Assembly (NCBI GenBank): GCA_947623225.1
Contig: CANQGO010000017.1
Span: 1-34,091, forward strand
Reading direction: 5' to 3'
Source: an uncultured Clostridia bacterium
GTDB lineage: Bacteria; Bacillota; Clostridia; Christensenellales; CAG-314
DNA: 34,091 bases
The position numbers and the translations under genes were made by a program. Numbering within the stretch: the stretch's first letter is position 1; each line of letters begins with the position of its first letter. Shown here one piece after another: positions 15,246 through 23,534 of this stretch. The notes beneath the pieces are model-generated. The model saw nothing but the letters and a program-made list of their open reading frames with translations. It was not told where the DNA came from and did not search any database.

Positions 15246-17858
15246 CTATTGCAGTTCGTCGAGGCGGGCGAGGAGTTGGCGGCGGAGTTCGGTGAACTTG
15301 GCGAGTTTGGCGCGTTCGTTGTCCACCAACTGTGCCGGTGCTTTCTCCAAAAAGCCCGGATTGGCGAGTTTGCTCTCGGCGCGGGCTATCTCGCCGCAGA
15401 CATTGTCCAATTCCTTGCGGATACGCTCCGTCTCCTTGTCTTTGTCCACGAGGTCGCCCAGCGGCACTTCGCATGCTGCGGCTGTGCCCACGGCGCGGAC
15501 GGTCTTTTCTCCGTCGGGTGCGGGGGCGAATACCGCCTCTTCGAGGTTACACAACTTGACAAGGTACAGGTCACATTCGCGGATACGCTCGTCCGTCACT
15601 TCCACATACAGGCGTATGCGTTTGGAGGGGGCTACGCCGTACTCGCTGCGGATATTGCGCACCTTGGTGACGAGGTCCTTGAGTTCCTCTACCAACCGGG
15701 CGTCGTCCCGGAAGTCAAGATCCGTCCGCTTGGTGGGGAAGGGTTGGATCATAATGCTCTCGGCGTGGTTCGGCATAGCCTGATATATCTGCTCGGTGAT
15801 ACAAGGAGCGAACGGATGGAGCAGTTTCAGAATGGCGTCCAGCACGTAGCACAGCACGCTGAGGGTATCGCGGCGAGCGTTCTCGTCGGTGCCGTACAGC
15901 ACGGGCTTGGTGAACTCGATATACCAATCGCAAAATTCGCTCCACACGAAGTCGTACAACGTCTGAGCAGCCATGCCCAGTTCGTACTTCTCCAGCAGAT
16001 CCGTCACTTCCGTCACGGTATCGTTGAGACGGGTGAGTATCCACTTGTCCGCGAGGGTCAGGCGGCACTTGGCTATATCCGTCAGCTGCTTGCCGTCGGC
16101 GTTGAGCAGTACGAACCTGCTGGCGTTCCAGACCTTGTTCATAAAGTTGCGCGTGCCCTCTATCTTGTCGGGGGCGAAACGGATATCCGAGCCGTTGGCT
16201 ACGCCGTTGATGAGGGCGAAGCGCAGCGTGTCGGTGCCGTACTTGTCTATGAACTCCACGGGGTCTACGCCGTTGCCGAGGGACTTGCTCATCTTGCGTC
16301 CCTGCTCGTCGCGGACTATGCCGTGCATGAGCACGTGGCGGAAGGGCACCTGACCTGTGGCGTAGAGCGAGCTGAATATCATGCGCGCCACCCAGAAGAA
16401 GATGATATCATATCCGCAGGACAGTACGCTGGTGGGGAAGAACGCCTTGAAGTCGTCGCTGTCCCTGTAGAAGCCCAACGTGCTGATGGGCCACAACGCG
16501 CTGCTGAACCAGGTGTCCAGCACGTCCTCGTCTTGGTGAATGTGCTTGCTGCCGCAGTTCGGGCACTCGGTGGGGTCCGTCTCCTCGCATATCTCGGCAC
16601 CGCAGTCGTCGCAGTACCACACGGGGATCCTGTGTCCCCACCACAACTGGCGGGAAATGCACCAGTCCTTGATATTCTCCATCCAGTTGAAATACGTCTT
16701 GGCGAAACGCTCGGGGTGGAAGGTGATCTCGCCATCGCGCACCGCGCGGATAGCCGGCTCTGCCAGCGGCTGCATCTTCACGAACCACTGACGGGAGACT
16801 ATAGGCTCCACCGTCGTATGGCAGCGGTAGCAGGTGCCGACATTGTGCTTGTGCGCTTCCACCTTCACAAGCCTGCCCATCTCACGGAGCCTGTCCACTA
16901 TGCGCCTGCGCGCCTCGTAGCGGTCCAGACCCGCGAACTCGCCTGCGTTCTCGTTCATGGTGCCGTCGTCGTTCATAACGCGGATGACGGGCAAGTTGTG
17001 ACGTACGCCCACCTCAAAGTCGTTGGGGTCGTGAGCGGGCGTGATCTTGACGGCGCCCGTTCCGAAGTTCATATCCACGTATTCGTCGGCGATGACGGGT
17101 ATCTCTCTATTGACAAAGGGCACGATGACCGTCTTGCCCAAGAGGTGAGTATAGCGTGGGTCGTTGGGGTTGACAGCCACTGCGGTATCGCCCAGCATGG
17201 TCTCGGGGCGGGTAGTGGCGAATACGACGGTGGTCTCGCCGTCGGGGGTGGTATACCCGTAGTGCCAGAGGTGTCCGTCCTGCTCGGAGTACTCCACTTC
17301 GGCGTCGGACAGAGCCGTCTTGCACACGGGGCACCAGTTGATGATACGGTTGCCGCGGTATATGAGACCCTTGCGATACATGGAGACGAACTGCTTGCGA
17401 ACGGCTTCGCTGCACTTGTCGTCCATAGTGAAGGCGAGGCGGCTCCAGTCGCAGCTGCTGCCCAACTTCTTGAGTTGCTCGACGATCCTGCCGCCGTACT
17501 TCTCCTTCCACTGCCAGGCGCGGGCGAGGAAGCCCTCTCTGCCCAGGTCGTGCTTGTCTATGCCTTCCTTCTTGAGTTGCTCGACTATCTTGACCTCAGT
17601 GGCGATACTGGCGTGGTCGGTGCCGGGCAGCCAGAGGGTATTGAAGCCCTGCATGCGCTTGAAGCGGACGACGGTGTCCATGATGGCGTTGTCCAAGCCG
17701 TGACCTATATGCAACTGTCCGGTGATATTGGGCGGAGGGGAGACGATGGAAAAATAAGGCTTGCCTATCTCCGCCTTGGGCGTGAAGTAGCCCTTGTCCA
17801 TCCAGAAATCGTACAGTTTGCTTTCAAATTGCGTCGGATCGTAAGTTTTGTCTAACAT
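15246..17858 (-). CDS. valS: valyl-tRNA synthetase
   Basis: Charges tRNA-Val in the cytosol and edits mischarged threonine. The 870-residue protein has the class I motifs: PPPNITGQLHIGHG with HIGH at 50-53, and GRKMSKSLGNGVDP near 520. DWSRLAFTMDDKCSEAVRKQ and the CP1 editing domain follow the HIGH motif (TTRPETMLGDTAVAVNP). Cysteines in CDDCG and CPNC form a zinc-type knuckle; the last 70 residues form the usual C-terminal coiled coil. ATG at 17858 is chosen by alignment to the family start (MLDKTYDPTQFESKLYDFW); an in-frame TTG at 17891 overlaps the -10 box and is unlikely. The leader is only about 26 nt, so there is no room for the T-box element that often controls this gene in Bacillota. 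Confidence 0.97.
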   Translation of the reverse strand: MLDKTYDPTQFESKLYDFWMDKGYFTPKAEIGKPYFSIVSPPPNITGQLHIGHGLDNAIMDTVVRFKRMQGFNTLWLPGTDHASIATEVKIVEQLKKEGIDKHDLGREGFLARAWQWKEKYGGRIVEQLKKLGSSCDWSRLAFTMDDKCSEAVRKQFVSMYRKGLIYRGNRIINWCPVCKTALSDAEVEYSEQDGHLWHYGYTTPDGETTVVFATTRPETMLGDTAVAVNPNDPRYTHLLGKTVIVPFVNREIPVIADEYVDMNFGTGAVKITPAHDPNDFEVGVRHNLPVIRVMNDDGTMNENAGEFAGLDRYEARRRIVDRLREMGRLVKVEAHKHNVGTCYRCHTTVEPIVSRQWFVKMQPLAEPAIRAVRDGEITFHPERFAKTYFNWMENIKDWCISRQLWWGHRIPVWYCDDCGAEICEETDPTECPNCGSKHIHQDEDVLDTWFSSALWPISTLGFYRDSDDFKAFFPTSVLSCGYDIIFFWVARMIFSSLYATGQVPFRHVLMHGIVRDEQGRKMSKSLGNGVDPVEFIDKYGTDTLRFALINGVANGSDIRFAPDKIEGTRNFMNKVWNASRFVLLNADGKQLTDIAKCRLTLADKWILTRLNDTVTEVTDLLEKYELGMAAQTLYDFVWSEFCDWYIEFTKPVLYGTDENARRDTLSVLCYVLDAILKLLHPFAPCITEQIYQAMPNHAESIMIQPFPTKRTDLDFRDDARLVEELKDLVTKVRNIRSEYGVAPSKRIRLYVEVTDERIRECDLYLVKLCNLEEAVFAPAPDGEKTVRAVGTAAACEVPLGDLVDKDKETERIRKELDNVCGEIARAESKLANPGFLEKAPAQLVDNERAKLAKFTELRRQLLARLDELQ

Positions 17859-17890
17859 ATTCCACTTCTTATAGTATATTTTGATAGTCA

Positions 17891-17920
17891 ATTATACCAC
17901 ACCGCCGCCGCCTTTGACAA
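17891..17920 (-). promoter_or_regulatory. valS promoter
   Basis: On the minus strand TTGTCA (17915-17920), 18-bp GC-rich spacer, TATAAT (17891-17896). It gives a leader too short for a T-box. Confidence 0.78.
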
Positions 17921-17998
17921 GCGAAACGCCGATAGTGAGAGTAACATTTTCCCCCTTTGGTCAATAGGATGAAATATAACCATTACGGAGGAGACACA

Positions 17999-18988
17999 TT
18001 GAAAAAAACATTTGCAATACTACTCGCGTTGGTGATGGCGGCTGTATGTCTGGTGGCACTTGCCGCATGCGAGCGCGATGACGATACCATACGGCTATGC
18101 GAGGTGACGCACAGCCTGTTCTACACGCCGCAGTACCTGGCTATGGCTCTGGGGTACTTCGAGCAGGAGGGGCTGACGTTGGAAGTGACCAACGGGCAGG
18201 GCGCGGACAACGTGATGACGGCGTTACTGACGAACGAGGCGGATATAGGGCTGATGGGCTGCGAAGCCAATATCTACGTGCGGCTGCAGGGCAAGCGGGA
18301 CTATCCGCGCGTTATAGCCCAGCTGACCAAGCGGGACGGGTCCTTTCTGGTGGCGCGCGAGCCGGACTTCGACTGGTCTGCCATCTCGGGCAAGCGCGTA
18401 TTGATGGGCAGAAAGGGCGGAATGCCCGCGATGATCCTGCAATACGTGCTCAACAACAAGGGCTATCGCGACGGGGAAAACATAACGATGGACTACTCTA
18501 TCGAGTTCGGCGCGTTGGGTCCTGCCTTCACGGGCGGAACGGGGGATCTGGTGCCCCTCTTCGAGCCGGCGGCGAGCCAACTGGTACAGGAAGGCAGGGG
18601 ATATATCGTGTCCGCCATCGGGTTGGACAGCGGCGAGATACCCTACACCTGCTACTCCGCCTCGGCGGAATTTCTGCGCGAGCACGGGGACAAGGCGAGC
18701 AAGTTTCTGACCGCCGTATGGCGGGGCGTGGACTACGCGCTGACGCACACGGCAGAGGAGACGGCGACGCTGGTCGCGCCCTACTTCGAGGGGACGTCGT
18801 ACGATCTGCTGGTGTCCGCCGTTGCCAACTACCTCGACGCCGACGTCTGGATGACCACGCCCGTGACGGACGAGGGGGCATTTGAGCGGATACAGGATAT
18901 AATGGAAAACGCGGGGGAACTGAGCCAACGCGTGGCGTACGGGGATATAGTGGACAATGGATATACTGGAACTGCGCGAAGTCTCTGA
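17999..18988 (+). CDS. ABC transporter substrate-binding lipoprotein, NitT/TauT (NMT1-like) type
   Basis: The 329-residue protein is the binding component of an importer. It starts at TTG (17999), chosen because GGAGGAG lies 6 nt upstream and the product then begins with a perfect lipoprotein signal: MKKTFAILLALVMAAV followed by a lipobox LAAC with Cys at 24. The mature part has the NMT1/SsuA-like opening (HSLFYTPQYLAMALGYFEQEGL, seen in parts) and the GADNVMTALLTNEADIGLMG strand-helix typical of the NitT/TauT/thiamine-precursor group. The ligand is uncertain: thiamine pyrimidine precursors, sulfonates or similar anions are all known in the group. No TPP riboswitch precedes it. Lgt, encoded in the same window, would lipidate it. 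Its end overlaps the ATPase gene by 32 bp. Confidence 0.88.
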   Translation: MKKTFAILLALVMAAVCLVALAACERDDDTIRLCEVTHSLFYTPQYLAMALGYFEQEGLTLEVTNGQGADNVMTALLTNEADIGLMGCEANIYVRLQGKRDYPRVIAQLTKRDGSFLVAREPDFDWSAISGKRVLMGRKGGMPAMILQYVLNNKGYRDGENITMDYSIEFGALGPAFTGGTGDLVPLFEPAASQLVQEGRGYIVSAIGLDSGEIPYTCYSASAEFLREHGDKASKFLTAVWRGVDYALTHTAEETATLVAPYFEGTSYDLLVSAVANYLDADVWMTTPVTDEGAFERIQDIMENAGELSQRVAYGDIVDNGYTGTARSL

Positions 18989-19697
18989 GGTATTCTACAC
19001 CGACAGCGACGAGACGGAAGCAGTCAAGGACCTGTCGCTGACCGTGTCCGAAGGGGAATTCGTCAGCATCATAGGACCGTCGGGCTGCGGCAAGACAACG
19101 CTGCTCTCCCTCATATGCGGTTTGCTCAAGCCCACGAGCGGACAGGTGCTGCTGCACGGGAGCAAGCGGGTAGGCTACATGCTGCAGCGCGATCAACTAT
19201 TCGAATGGCGCACCGTCCGACGAAACGTCCATCTCGGTCTCGAAATACAGCACCGTCTGACTCAATCGCAGCGGGACTACGCCGACGGGTTGCTCAAGAA
19301 GTACGGGCTGTGGGAGTTTCGCAAGCACAGACCCATGCAACTGTCCGGCGGCATGCGCCAACGCGCCGCGCTCATTCGCACGCTGGCTACCGAGCCGGAT
19401 CTGCTGCTGCTCGACGAACCATTTTCCGCGCTGGACTTCCAGACCCGCCTCGAGGTGTGCGACGACGTGTACTCCATCATCAGAAACGAGCACAAGACTG
19501 CTGTGCTGGTCACGCACGACATATCCGAGGCGTTGTCCATGTCGGACAGGGTGATAGTACTGTCGGCGCGGCCTGCCACCGTCATAGCCGAGCACCATCC
19601 CAACCTCGACGGTACACCGCTGGAGCGGCGGGAGAGCGCGGACTTTTCGGCGCAGTTCGAACTGCTCCACTCCTATCTGCACGGAGGCGGCGTATGA
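18957..19697 (+). CDS. ABC transporter ATP-binding protein, NitT/TauT type
   Basis: A 246-residue cytosolic ATPase that powers the importer. Motifs: Walker A GPSGCGKTT near residue 41, Q-loop MLQRDQLFEW, signature LSGGMRQRAA, Walker B LLLLDEPFSALD, and switch histidine in VLVTHDISEAL. It resembles SsuB/TauB/ThiZ-like subunits in length and motif spacing. It overlaps the lipoprotein gene upstream by 32 bp and the permease gene downstream by 4 bp (ATGA), so all three are translated together. Confidence 0.95.
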   Translation: MDILELREVSEVFYTDSDETEAVKDLSLTVSEGEFVSIIGPSGCGKTTLLSLICGLLKPTSGQVLLHGSKRVGYMLQRDQLFEWRTVRRNVHLGLEIQHRLTQSQRDYADGLLKKYGLWEFRKHRPMQLSGGMRQRAALIRTLATEPDLLLLDEPFSALDFQTRLEVCDDVYSIIRNEHKTAVLVTHDISEALSMSDRVIVLSARPATVIAEHHPNLDGTPLERRESADFSAQFELLHSYLHGGGV

Positions 19698-20503
19698 AAA
19701 ACACATTTTCCCCCGAGCACCGTGCATATATACGCAGGCGGAGACTGCGGCGGGCGGCGACCGTCTCGGCACAGGCAGGGGTGCTTGTGCTTCTGCTGGG
19801 AATATGGGAGTTGGCGGCGAGGCTGGAATGGGTGGACTCGTTCATCACCAGCAGTCCTTCGCGAATAGCCGTGACGCTGTACCAACTGACCGTGGACGGT
19901 ACGCTGTGGCGGCATGCCGGCATATCCACGCTGGAGACGTTGGCGGGCTTTGCCATAGGCACCGTATGCGGATATCTGGCGGCGGTAGTCCTCTGGTGGA
20001 ACAACTTTCTCAAAGACGTATTCGAACCGTACGTCGTAGTGCTCAATTCCCTTCCGAAAATAGCACTCGGTCCGCTCATAATCATCTGGGCGGGCACGGG
20101 CAAGGCGTCCATCATCACCATGGCGGTGCTCATCTCCGTGGTGGTCACGACGCTGACCATTCTCAACGGGTTCGCCGAGACGGACAGGGACAAGGCGTTG
20201 CTGCTGCGCTCGATGGGGGCGAACCGCTTGCAGATATTCGTCAAGTTGGTCGCGCCTGCCAATGTCCCGACGCTGATGGCGGCATTGAAGATCAATGTCG
20301 GCATGTCCTGGATAGGCTCCATCATGGGCGAGTACCTCGTATCCAAAGAAGGTCTGGGGTACTTGCTGGTGTACGGCAGTCAGGTATTTCGCCTCGATCT
20401 GGTCATGACCTGCACCGTCGTGCTGTGCGCTCTCGCGGGCGGCATGTACGCGCTGGTCGCTCTGGCGGAAAAGTTGGTGAACAGGCACTTCGGGAAGTAC
20501 TAA
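19694..20503 (+). CDS. ABC transporter permease, NitT/TauT type
   Basis: A 269-residue membrane subunit of the importer with about six helices. The EAA loop that docks to the ATPase is visible as LLRSMGANRLQIFVKLVAPANVPTLMAALK (in parts: RSMGANRLQIF, LVAPANVPTLM). ATG at 19694 overlaps the ATPase stop as ATGA; the frame stays open far upstream but there it lies inside the ATPase gene. The start MKNTFSPEHRAYIRRRRLRR is a basic cytosolic end before the first helix. As with the other subunits, the substrate cannot be read from the sequence. Confidence 0.94.
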   Translation: MKNTFSPEHRAYIRRRRLRRAATVSAQAGVLVLLLGIWELAARLEWVDSFITSSPSRIAVTLYQLTVDGTLWRHAGISTLETLAGFAIGTVCGYLAAVVLWWNNFLKDVFEPYVVVLNSLPKIALGPLIIIWAGTGKASIITMAVLISVVVTTLTILNGFAETDRDKALLLRSMGANRLQIFVKLVAPANVPTLMAALKINVGMSWIGSIMGEYLVSKEGLGYLLVYGSQVFRLDLVMTCTVVLCALAGGMYALVALAEKLVNRHFGKY

Positions 20504-20533
20504 AACGTCCGCCGCCGCCATATCTAACAATAT

Positions 20534-21655
20534 ATGGGACGTGTACGTGAGTATCTTGCCGACGTCGCCGTCACGGTAGGCGGCGTAGTGGGAATAGGGT
20601 TTCTGTCCGGCAAAGAAGCGCGGCTGTATGTGGGCGGAAGGGGCTGTGCGGTGCTGTTCGCCCTGTGCTTTACCCTCGCCACGCTGCTGCTGCGCGACTT
20701 TTGCCGAAAACAGCACTGCCGTGACGCGGAAAGTCTGTGTCGCGCCCTCTCGAAGCGGAGCGAAATACTCAACTTTCTGCTCACGCTGTGCTGTCTGGCT
20801 TGCTCGGTGACGGTGCTCGCGGGCGCGGACGAGGTGCTGGGTGCCCTGCTCACACCTCTGCCCCTGCCCGTGTACGCCTTCGCCGCCTGCTGCGTCGCCT
20901 GCGTCCTCACCCTATGTAATATGCGCGTGATGAAAGGGCTGAACGCCCTGACTCTACTGCTGGCAGTGGCTCTGTTGCTCCTCGCCGGTGGGCACCTCGC
21001 CGGTGAGGCAAGTGGGAACAGTCCGGAACTGCGGTCAAATTGGTCGGCGGTTTCGGATATGGGGCTATCATATGATTTTAATGCCGGTAGGCACCTTGCG
21101 GGCGAGTCGGTCGTACGTCCCGTTTTGTATGCGTTATATTCCGTGACGGTATGCGCGGGGTTGACGGCGCGGCTGGGCAGCAATGCCACCGCTCGGCAAA
21201 ATATAGTCGTATCCCTGTGCTCGGGCGGGATATTGCTGGGGTTGGTGCTGTGGATATTGCCGATGAGCCAAGCGGACGCGCCGTTGCCATTGCTGTGCGC
21301 GTTGGAAACGCTGCCCGAGAGGATATTTGCCGCCGTCGTACTGCTGCTTGCCGCCGTGACGGGGTTGGCAGCCAATATCCTGCCCGTCTCCGAATACCTG
21401 TACAGGGCGGTGCCGGACAAAACGCTGTCCACCATGCTCGCGCTCGTCCTCGCCCTGCTGCTCTCCCTGCCCGGACTGGACGCCGTGATGAGCGTAGGCT
21501 ATGCCGCCGTCGCCGCCGTCGGTGCACTCCTGCTCGCCCTCGCCGCGAAAAAGATAAAAAGGCAGAGAAAAAAATCCGACGAATTCCCCAAAAAAAGAGC
21601 CACAATATATAAAAATGAAAGAGAAACCACGAAGGGACTAAAAAACGATCATTGA
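20534..21655 (+). CDS. YkvI-like polytopic membrane protein
   Basis: A 373-residue protein with about ten hydrophobic helices and a basic tail (KKIKRQRKKSDEFPKKR). The first helix holds GGVVGIGFLSGKEARLYVG, which resembles the G-GFASGQE motif at the unwound first helix of YkvI-type and other LeuT-fold transporters. Known YkvI proteins are uncharacterised; transport of a small solute is only inferred. ATG at 20534 has no clear ribosome site, but it starts right before the first helix. It lies 30 bp after the permease gene with no terminator between, so it may be part of the importer operon. The last 30 codons are AT-rich and run up to the repeat-bearing spacer, so the 3' end may have been altered by whatever formed that spacer. 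Confidence 0.72.
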   Translation: MGRVREYLADVAVTVGGVVGIGFLSGKEARLYVGGRGCAVLFALCFTLATLLLRDFCRKQHCRDAESLCRALSKRSEILNFLLTLCCLACSVTVLAGADEVLGALLTPLPLPVYAFAACCVACVLTLCNMRVMKGLNALTLLLAVALLLLAGGHLAGEASGNSPELRSNWSAVSDMGLSYDFNAGRHLAGESVVRPVLYALYSVTVCAGLTARLGSNATARQNIVVSLCSGGILLGLVLWILPMSQADAPLPLLCALETLPERIFAAVVLLLAAVTGLAANILPVSEYLYRAVPDKTLSTMLALVLALLLSLPGLDAVMSVGYAAVAAVGALLLALAAKKIKRQRKKSDEFPKKRATIYKNERETTKGLKNDH

Positions 21656-21896
21656 ATAAAGAGTAGATAACGTAAAGAAAAGAGGAAGTAGGACTGCGAG
21701 GAAATTATAATAAACAATGCGAATTTATAAATAAAATATACGTATTTTTTATAATTTAATTTATAAGTTTCAAAAATAATTTTATAAAATACAACGATAT
21801 CGTTCCGCAAATCAGAGAGATCTCACAGGCTCCGGGGGGGGCAAAAACAAAGCGGAACTTTGAGATAAAAAAACAGATATCGAAAAATAAAATCAG

Positions 21897-21968
21897 AAGC
21901 AGAACTCATCAAAAAATAAGATAGAATTCACACCAAATATAAAATAAAAGAGTCGGTATCAAAAAAAA
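21897..21968 (+). repeat. direct repeat, copy 1
   Basis: About 72 bp beginning AAGCAGAACTCAT, containing GATAGAATTCACACC and AGAGTCGGTATC. It matches copy 2 at 22041-22113 except for one substitution and one inserted A. The two copies are 144 bp apart start to start. A weaker partial copy may begin near 21847 (ACAAAGCGGAACT). Confidence 0.85.
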
Positions 21969-22040
21969 TAAAAAGAAGTTAAAACTCCAAATAAAACTCT
22001 CGATAGATAATAAAACAAGCAGGTCGCAAGTCAAAAAACA

Positions 22041-22113
22041 AAGCAGAACTCATTAAAAAAATAAGATAGAATTCACACCAAATATAAAATAAAAGAGTCG
22101 GTATCAAAAAAAG
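22041..22113 (+). repeat. direct repeat, copy 2
   Basis: Second copy of the 72-bp repeat at 21897-21968, nearly identical. Only two copies with one 72-bp interval are present and the unit is too long and AT-rich for a CRISPR array. Confidence 0.85.
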
Positions 22114-22551
22114 AATGAGAAGAAAGCAAGCAAGGAAGTTACTACCCGAACAGACACGGCAGTAATTTTATTTCTATAAAATGCCGGCTATTCATTGCCC
22201 CGGTGTGTATTTTTTTTGGGACAGCCCGGATCTCTCTTTTTTACTTACGTTATCTACTTTGACCAATAGTTTCCCTTGTTTGTCAGATCGTTCGGAGTCC
22301 ACTATCCCCTTCCTGTATGAGGTCGGCTATCGGGTGGATCTCGCACTATTACTTTTTGAGATTTTTTTGTGCGTCGAGAATTCTATCTGTTTTTATTGAG
22401 TTTCGCATTATATTTTTTCTTTTTTTTCGAAACTTGCTTTTTTGCTGTGTTGCCGGTATGGTGATATCCAATACAAGGCGGGGCGAGAGTGACAGACCTA
22501 TCTATGCCTGAAAATGCCAGGCAAGAGAGTTGCGGAACAGAAGTTTTTTAT

Positions 22552-22574
22552 AAAAAAACCCGTCGGGGACGGGT
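22552..22574 (-). terminator. Rho-independent terminator of the hslO operon
   Basis: ACCCGTC (22558-22564) pairs with GACGGGT (22568-22574) over a 3-nt loop, followed by a T-run on the minus strand (22552-22558). It sits about 94 bp after the hslO stop. Confidence 0.9.
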
Positions 22575-22667
22575 GGAGATAGATATATTTTATGCAAATA
22601 TGTACGCCCTTTTTGGGATACGGGGCGGGAAAACGCGGACGGGAGCGGGGATAAGTGCGGGGCGGGG

Positions 22668-23531
22668 TTACTTCGAGAAGAGTTGCTCCACCTGGTCGCG
22701 GTCGTAGGTGTAGTGCTTGCCGCAGAAGTGGCAGCACACCTCTATCTGACCCATTTCGTCTATGATGGAGAGGGCTTCGTCCTTGCCGAGGCTATGCACT
22801 ATGCCGTCTATCTTGCGGCGGGAGCAGTTGCACCTGTAGGTCACCTTGCTCTGCTCGGTGACGGTCAGTTCCATTCTGCCGAAGAAGCGTCTGAGCACTT
22901 CCTCTGCCGTGCTGCCGTCGAATTGGTAACTCATCTCGTCCATTGCGTACATGACGGTCTCTATCTCGGAGAGCACGTCCTCGGGGCAGTTGGGCAATAT
23001 CCTGAGCCACACGCCGCCTGCGGAAGTGCAACGGTTTTTCTTCAGACCGACGCCCAGCGTCACGCCGCAGGGTTGCTGCTCGCTGTCGGCGAAGTAGTAG
23101 GCAAAGTCCTGCGCGATCTCGCCGCTGACCAGTTGGCAAGAGCCGACATAGGGCTGTTTCAGTCCTATATCCTTTATAACGGTAAGGGTGCCGTCCTTTC
23201 CCACCGCGCTGCCCACGTCGAGGTGGCCGTTGTCCTTCAATGTCGTCTCGACAACGGGGTTAGTAATATCCCCCTTGACATGTCCTGCGCCGTCTGCGCA
23301 CACGGTGATCTTGCCCAGCGGTCCGCCGCCGTCGATGATGACGGTCAGGTAGTCGCGCTTGTCCTTGAACTCCTTGCCCATCAGTGCCGCCATAGTCAGT
23401 GCCCTGCCCATAGCCGCAGCCGCGACGGGGGACAGTCCGTGTATACGTATGGCGCGGTTGACTATATCTTTACTCTCGATAGCCGACACCACTGCGTAGT
23501 CGCCTATCATCGCCTTGGTCAATACAGCCAT
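22668..23531 (-). CDS. hslO: redox-regulated chaperone Hsp33
   Basis: A 287-residue cytosolic holdase that is activated when oxidation releases zinc from four cysteines. The switch is intact: C234 and C236 (RCNCSRRK) and C267 and C270 (CCHFCGKHY); C266 is an extra cysteine next to the motif. GGGPLGKITVCADGAGHVKG and VGKDGTLTVIKD in the N-terminal domain match the family. It starts 3 bp after the methyltransferase gene and ends before a strong terminator, so it is the last gene of a three-gene unit. Confidence 0.96.
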   Translation of the reverse strand: MAVLTKAMIGDYAVVSAIESKDIVNRAIRIHGLSPVAAAAMGRALTMAALMGKEFKDKRDYLTVIIDGGGPLGKITVCADGAGHVKGDITNPVVETTLKDNGHLDVGSAVGKDGTLTVIKDIGLKQPYVGSCQLVSGEIAQDFAYYFADSEQQPCGVTLGVGLKKNRCTSAGGVWLRILPNCPEDVLSEIETVMYAMDEMSYQFDGSTAEEVLRRFFGRMELTVTEQSKVTYRCNCSRRKIDGIVHSLGKDEALSIIDEMGQIEVCCHFCGKHYTYDRDQVEQLFSK

Positions 23532-23534
23532 AGT

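Larger units (their letters stand above)
21658..22260. repeat. inverted repeats bounding about 600 bp of the AT-rich spacer
   Basis: AAAGAGTAGATAACGTAA at 21658-21675 is matched in inverse orientation by TTACGTTATCTACTTT at 22245-22260; 12 bases (TAGATAACGTAA) are identical and the flanks remain partly alike for about 15 more bases inward. The left copy starts 2 bp after the stop of the YkvI-like gene. The arrangement resembles terminal inverted repeats of a MITE-like element, but no clear target-site duplication was seen. Confidence 0.5.
21656..22551. other. AT-rich repeat-bearing spacer without a convincing gene
   Basis: About 900 bp between two GC-rich genes. The left half (to about 22130) is purine- and A-rich on the plus strand; the right half (about 22210-22460) is T-rich, so strand composition switches in the middle. 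It contains a 72-bp direct repeat in two copies, a 12-bp inverted repeat near both ends, a perfect 12-bp palindrome AACGATATCGTT (21793-21804), and a run of eight G (21834-21841). Short open frames in the right half lack ribosome sites and recognisable products. It may be a decayed or non-autonomous mobile element, or the gene of a large non-coding RNA; the sequence alone does not decide. Confidence 0.6.

Noticed and set aside
14949-17855. A 968-codon open frame on the plus strand opposite valS
   Set aside because: It is antisense to an unmistakable valS, has no recognisable domain or ribosome site, and arises because the sense gene rarely uses codons whose complements are stops.
17892-17998. 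TPP riboswitch or T-box between valS and the ABC lipoprotein gene
   Set aside because: None of the conserved TPP (CUGAGA, ACCUGA) or T-box (GGUGGUACCGCG-like) elements are present, and the valS leader is only about 26 nt.
21897-22113. Possible CRISPR array
   Set aside because: Only two copies of a 72-bp AT-rich repeat with one interval; no spacer series and no cas genes.
22181-22511. Two overlapping short frames (72 and 64 codons) in the AT-rich spacer
   Set aside because: No ribosome sites, T-rich hydrophobic translation expected by chance from poly-T DNA, no conserved motif.
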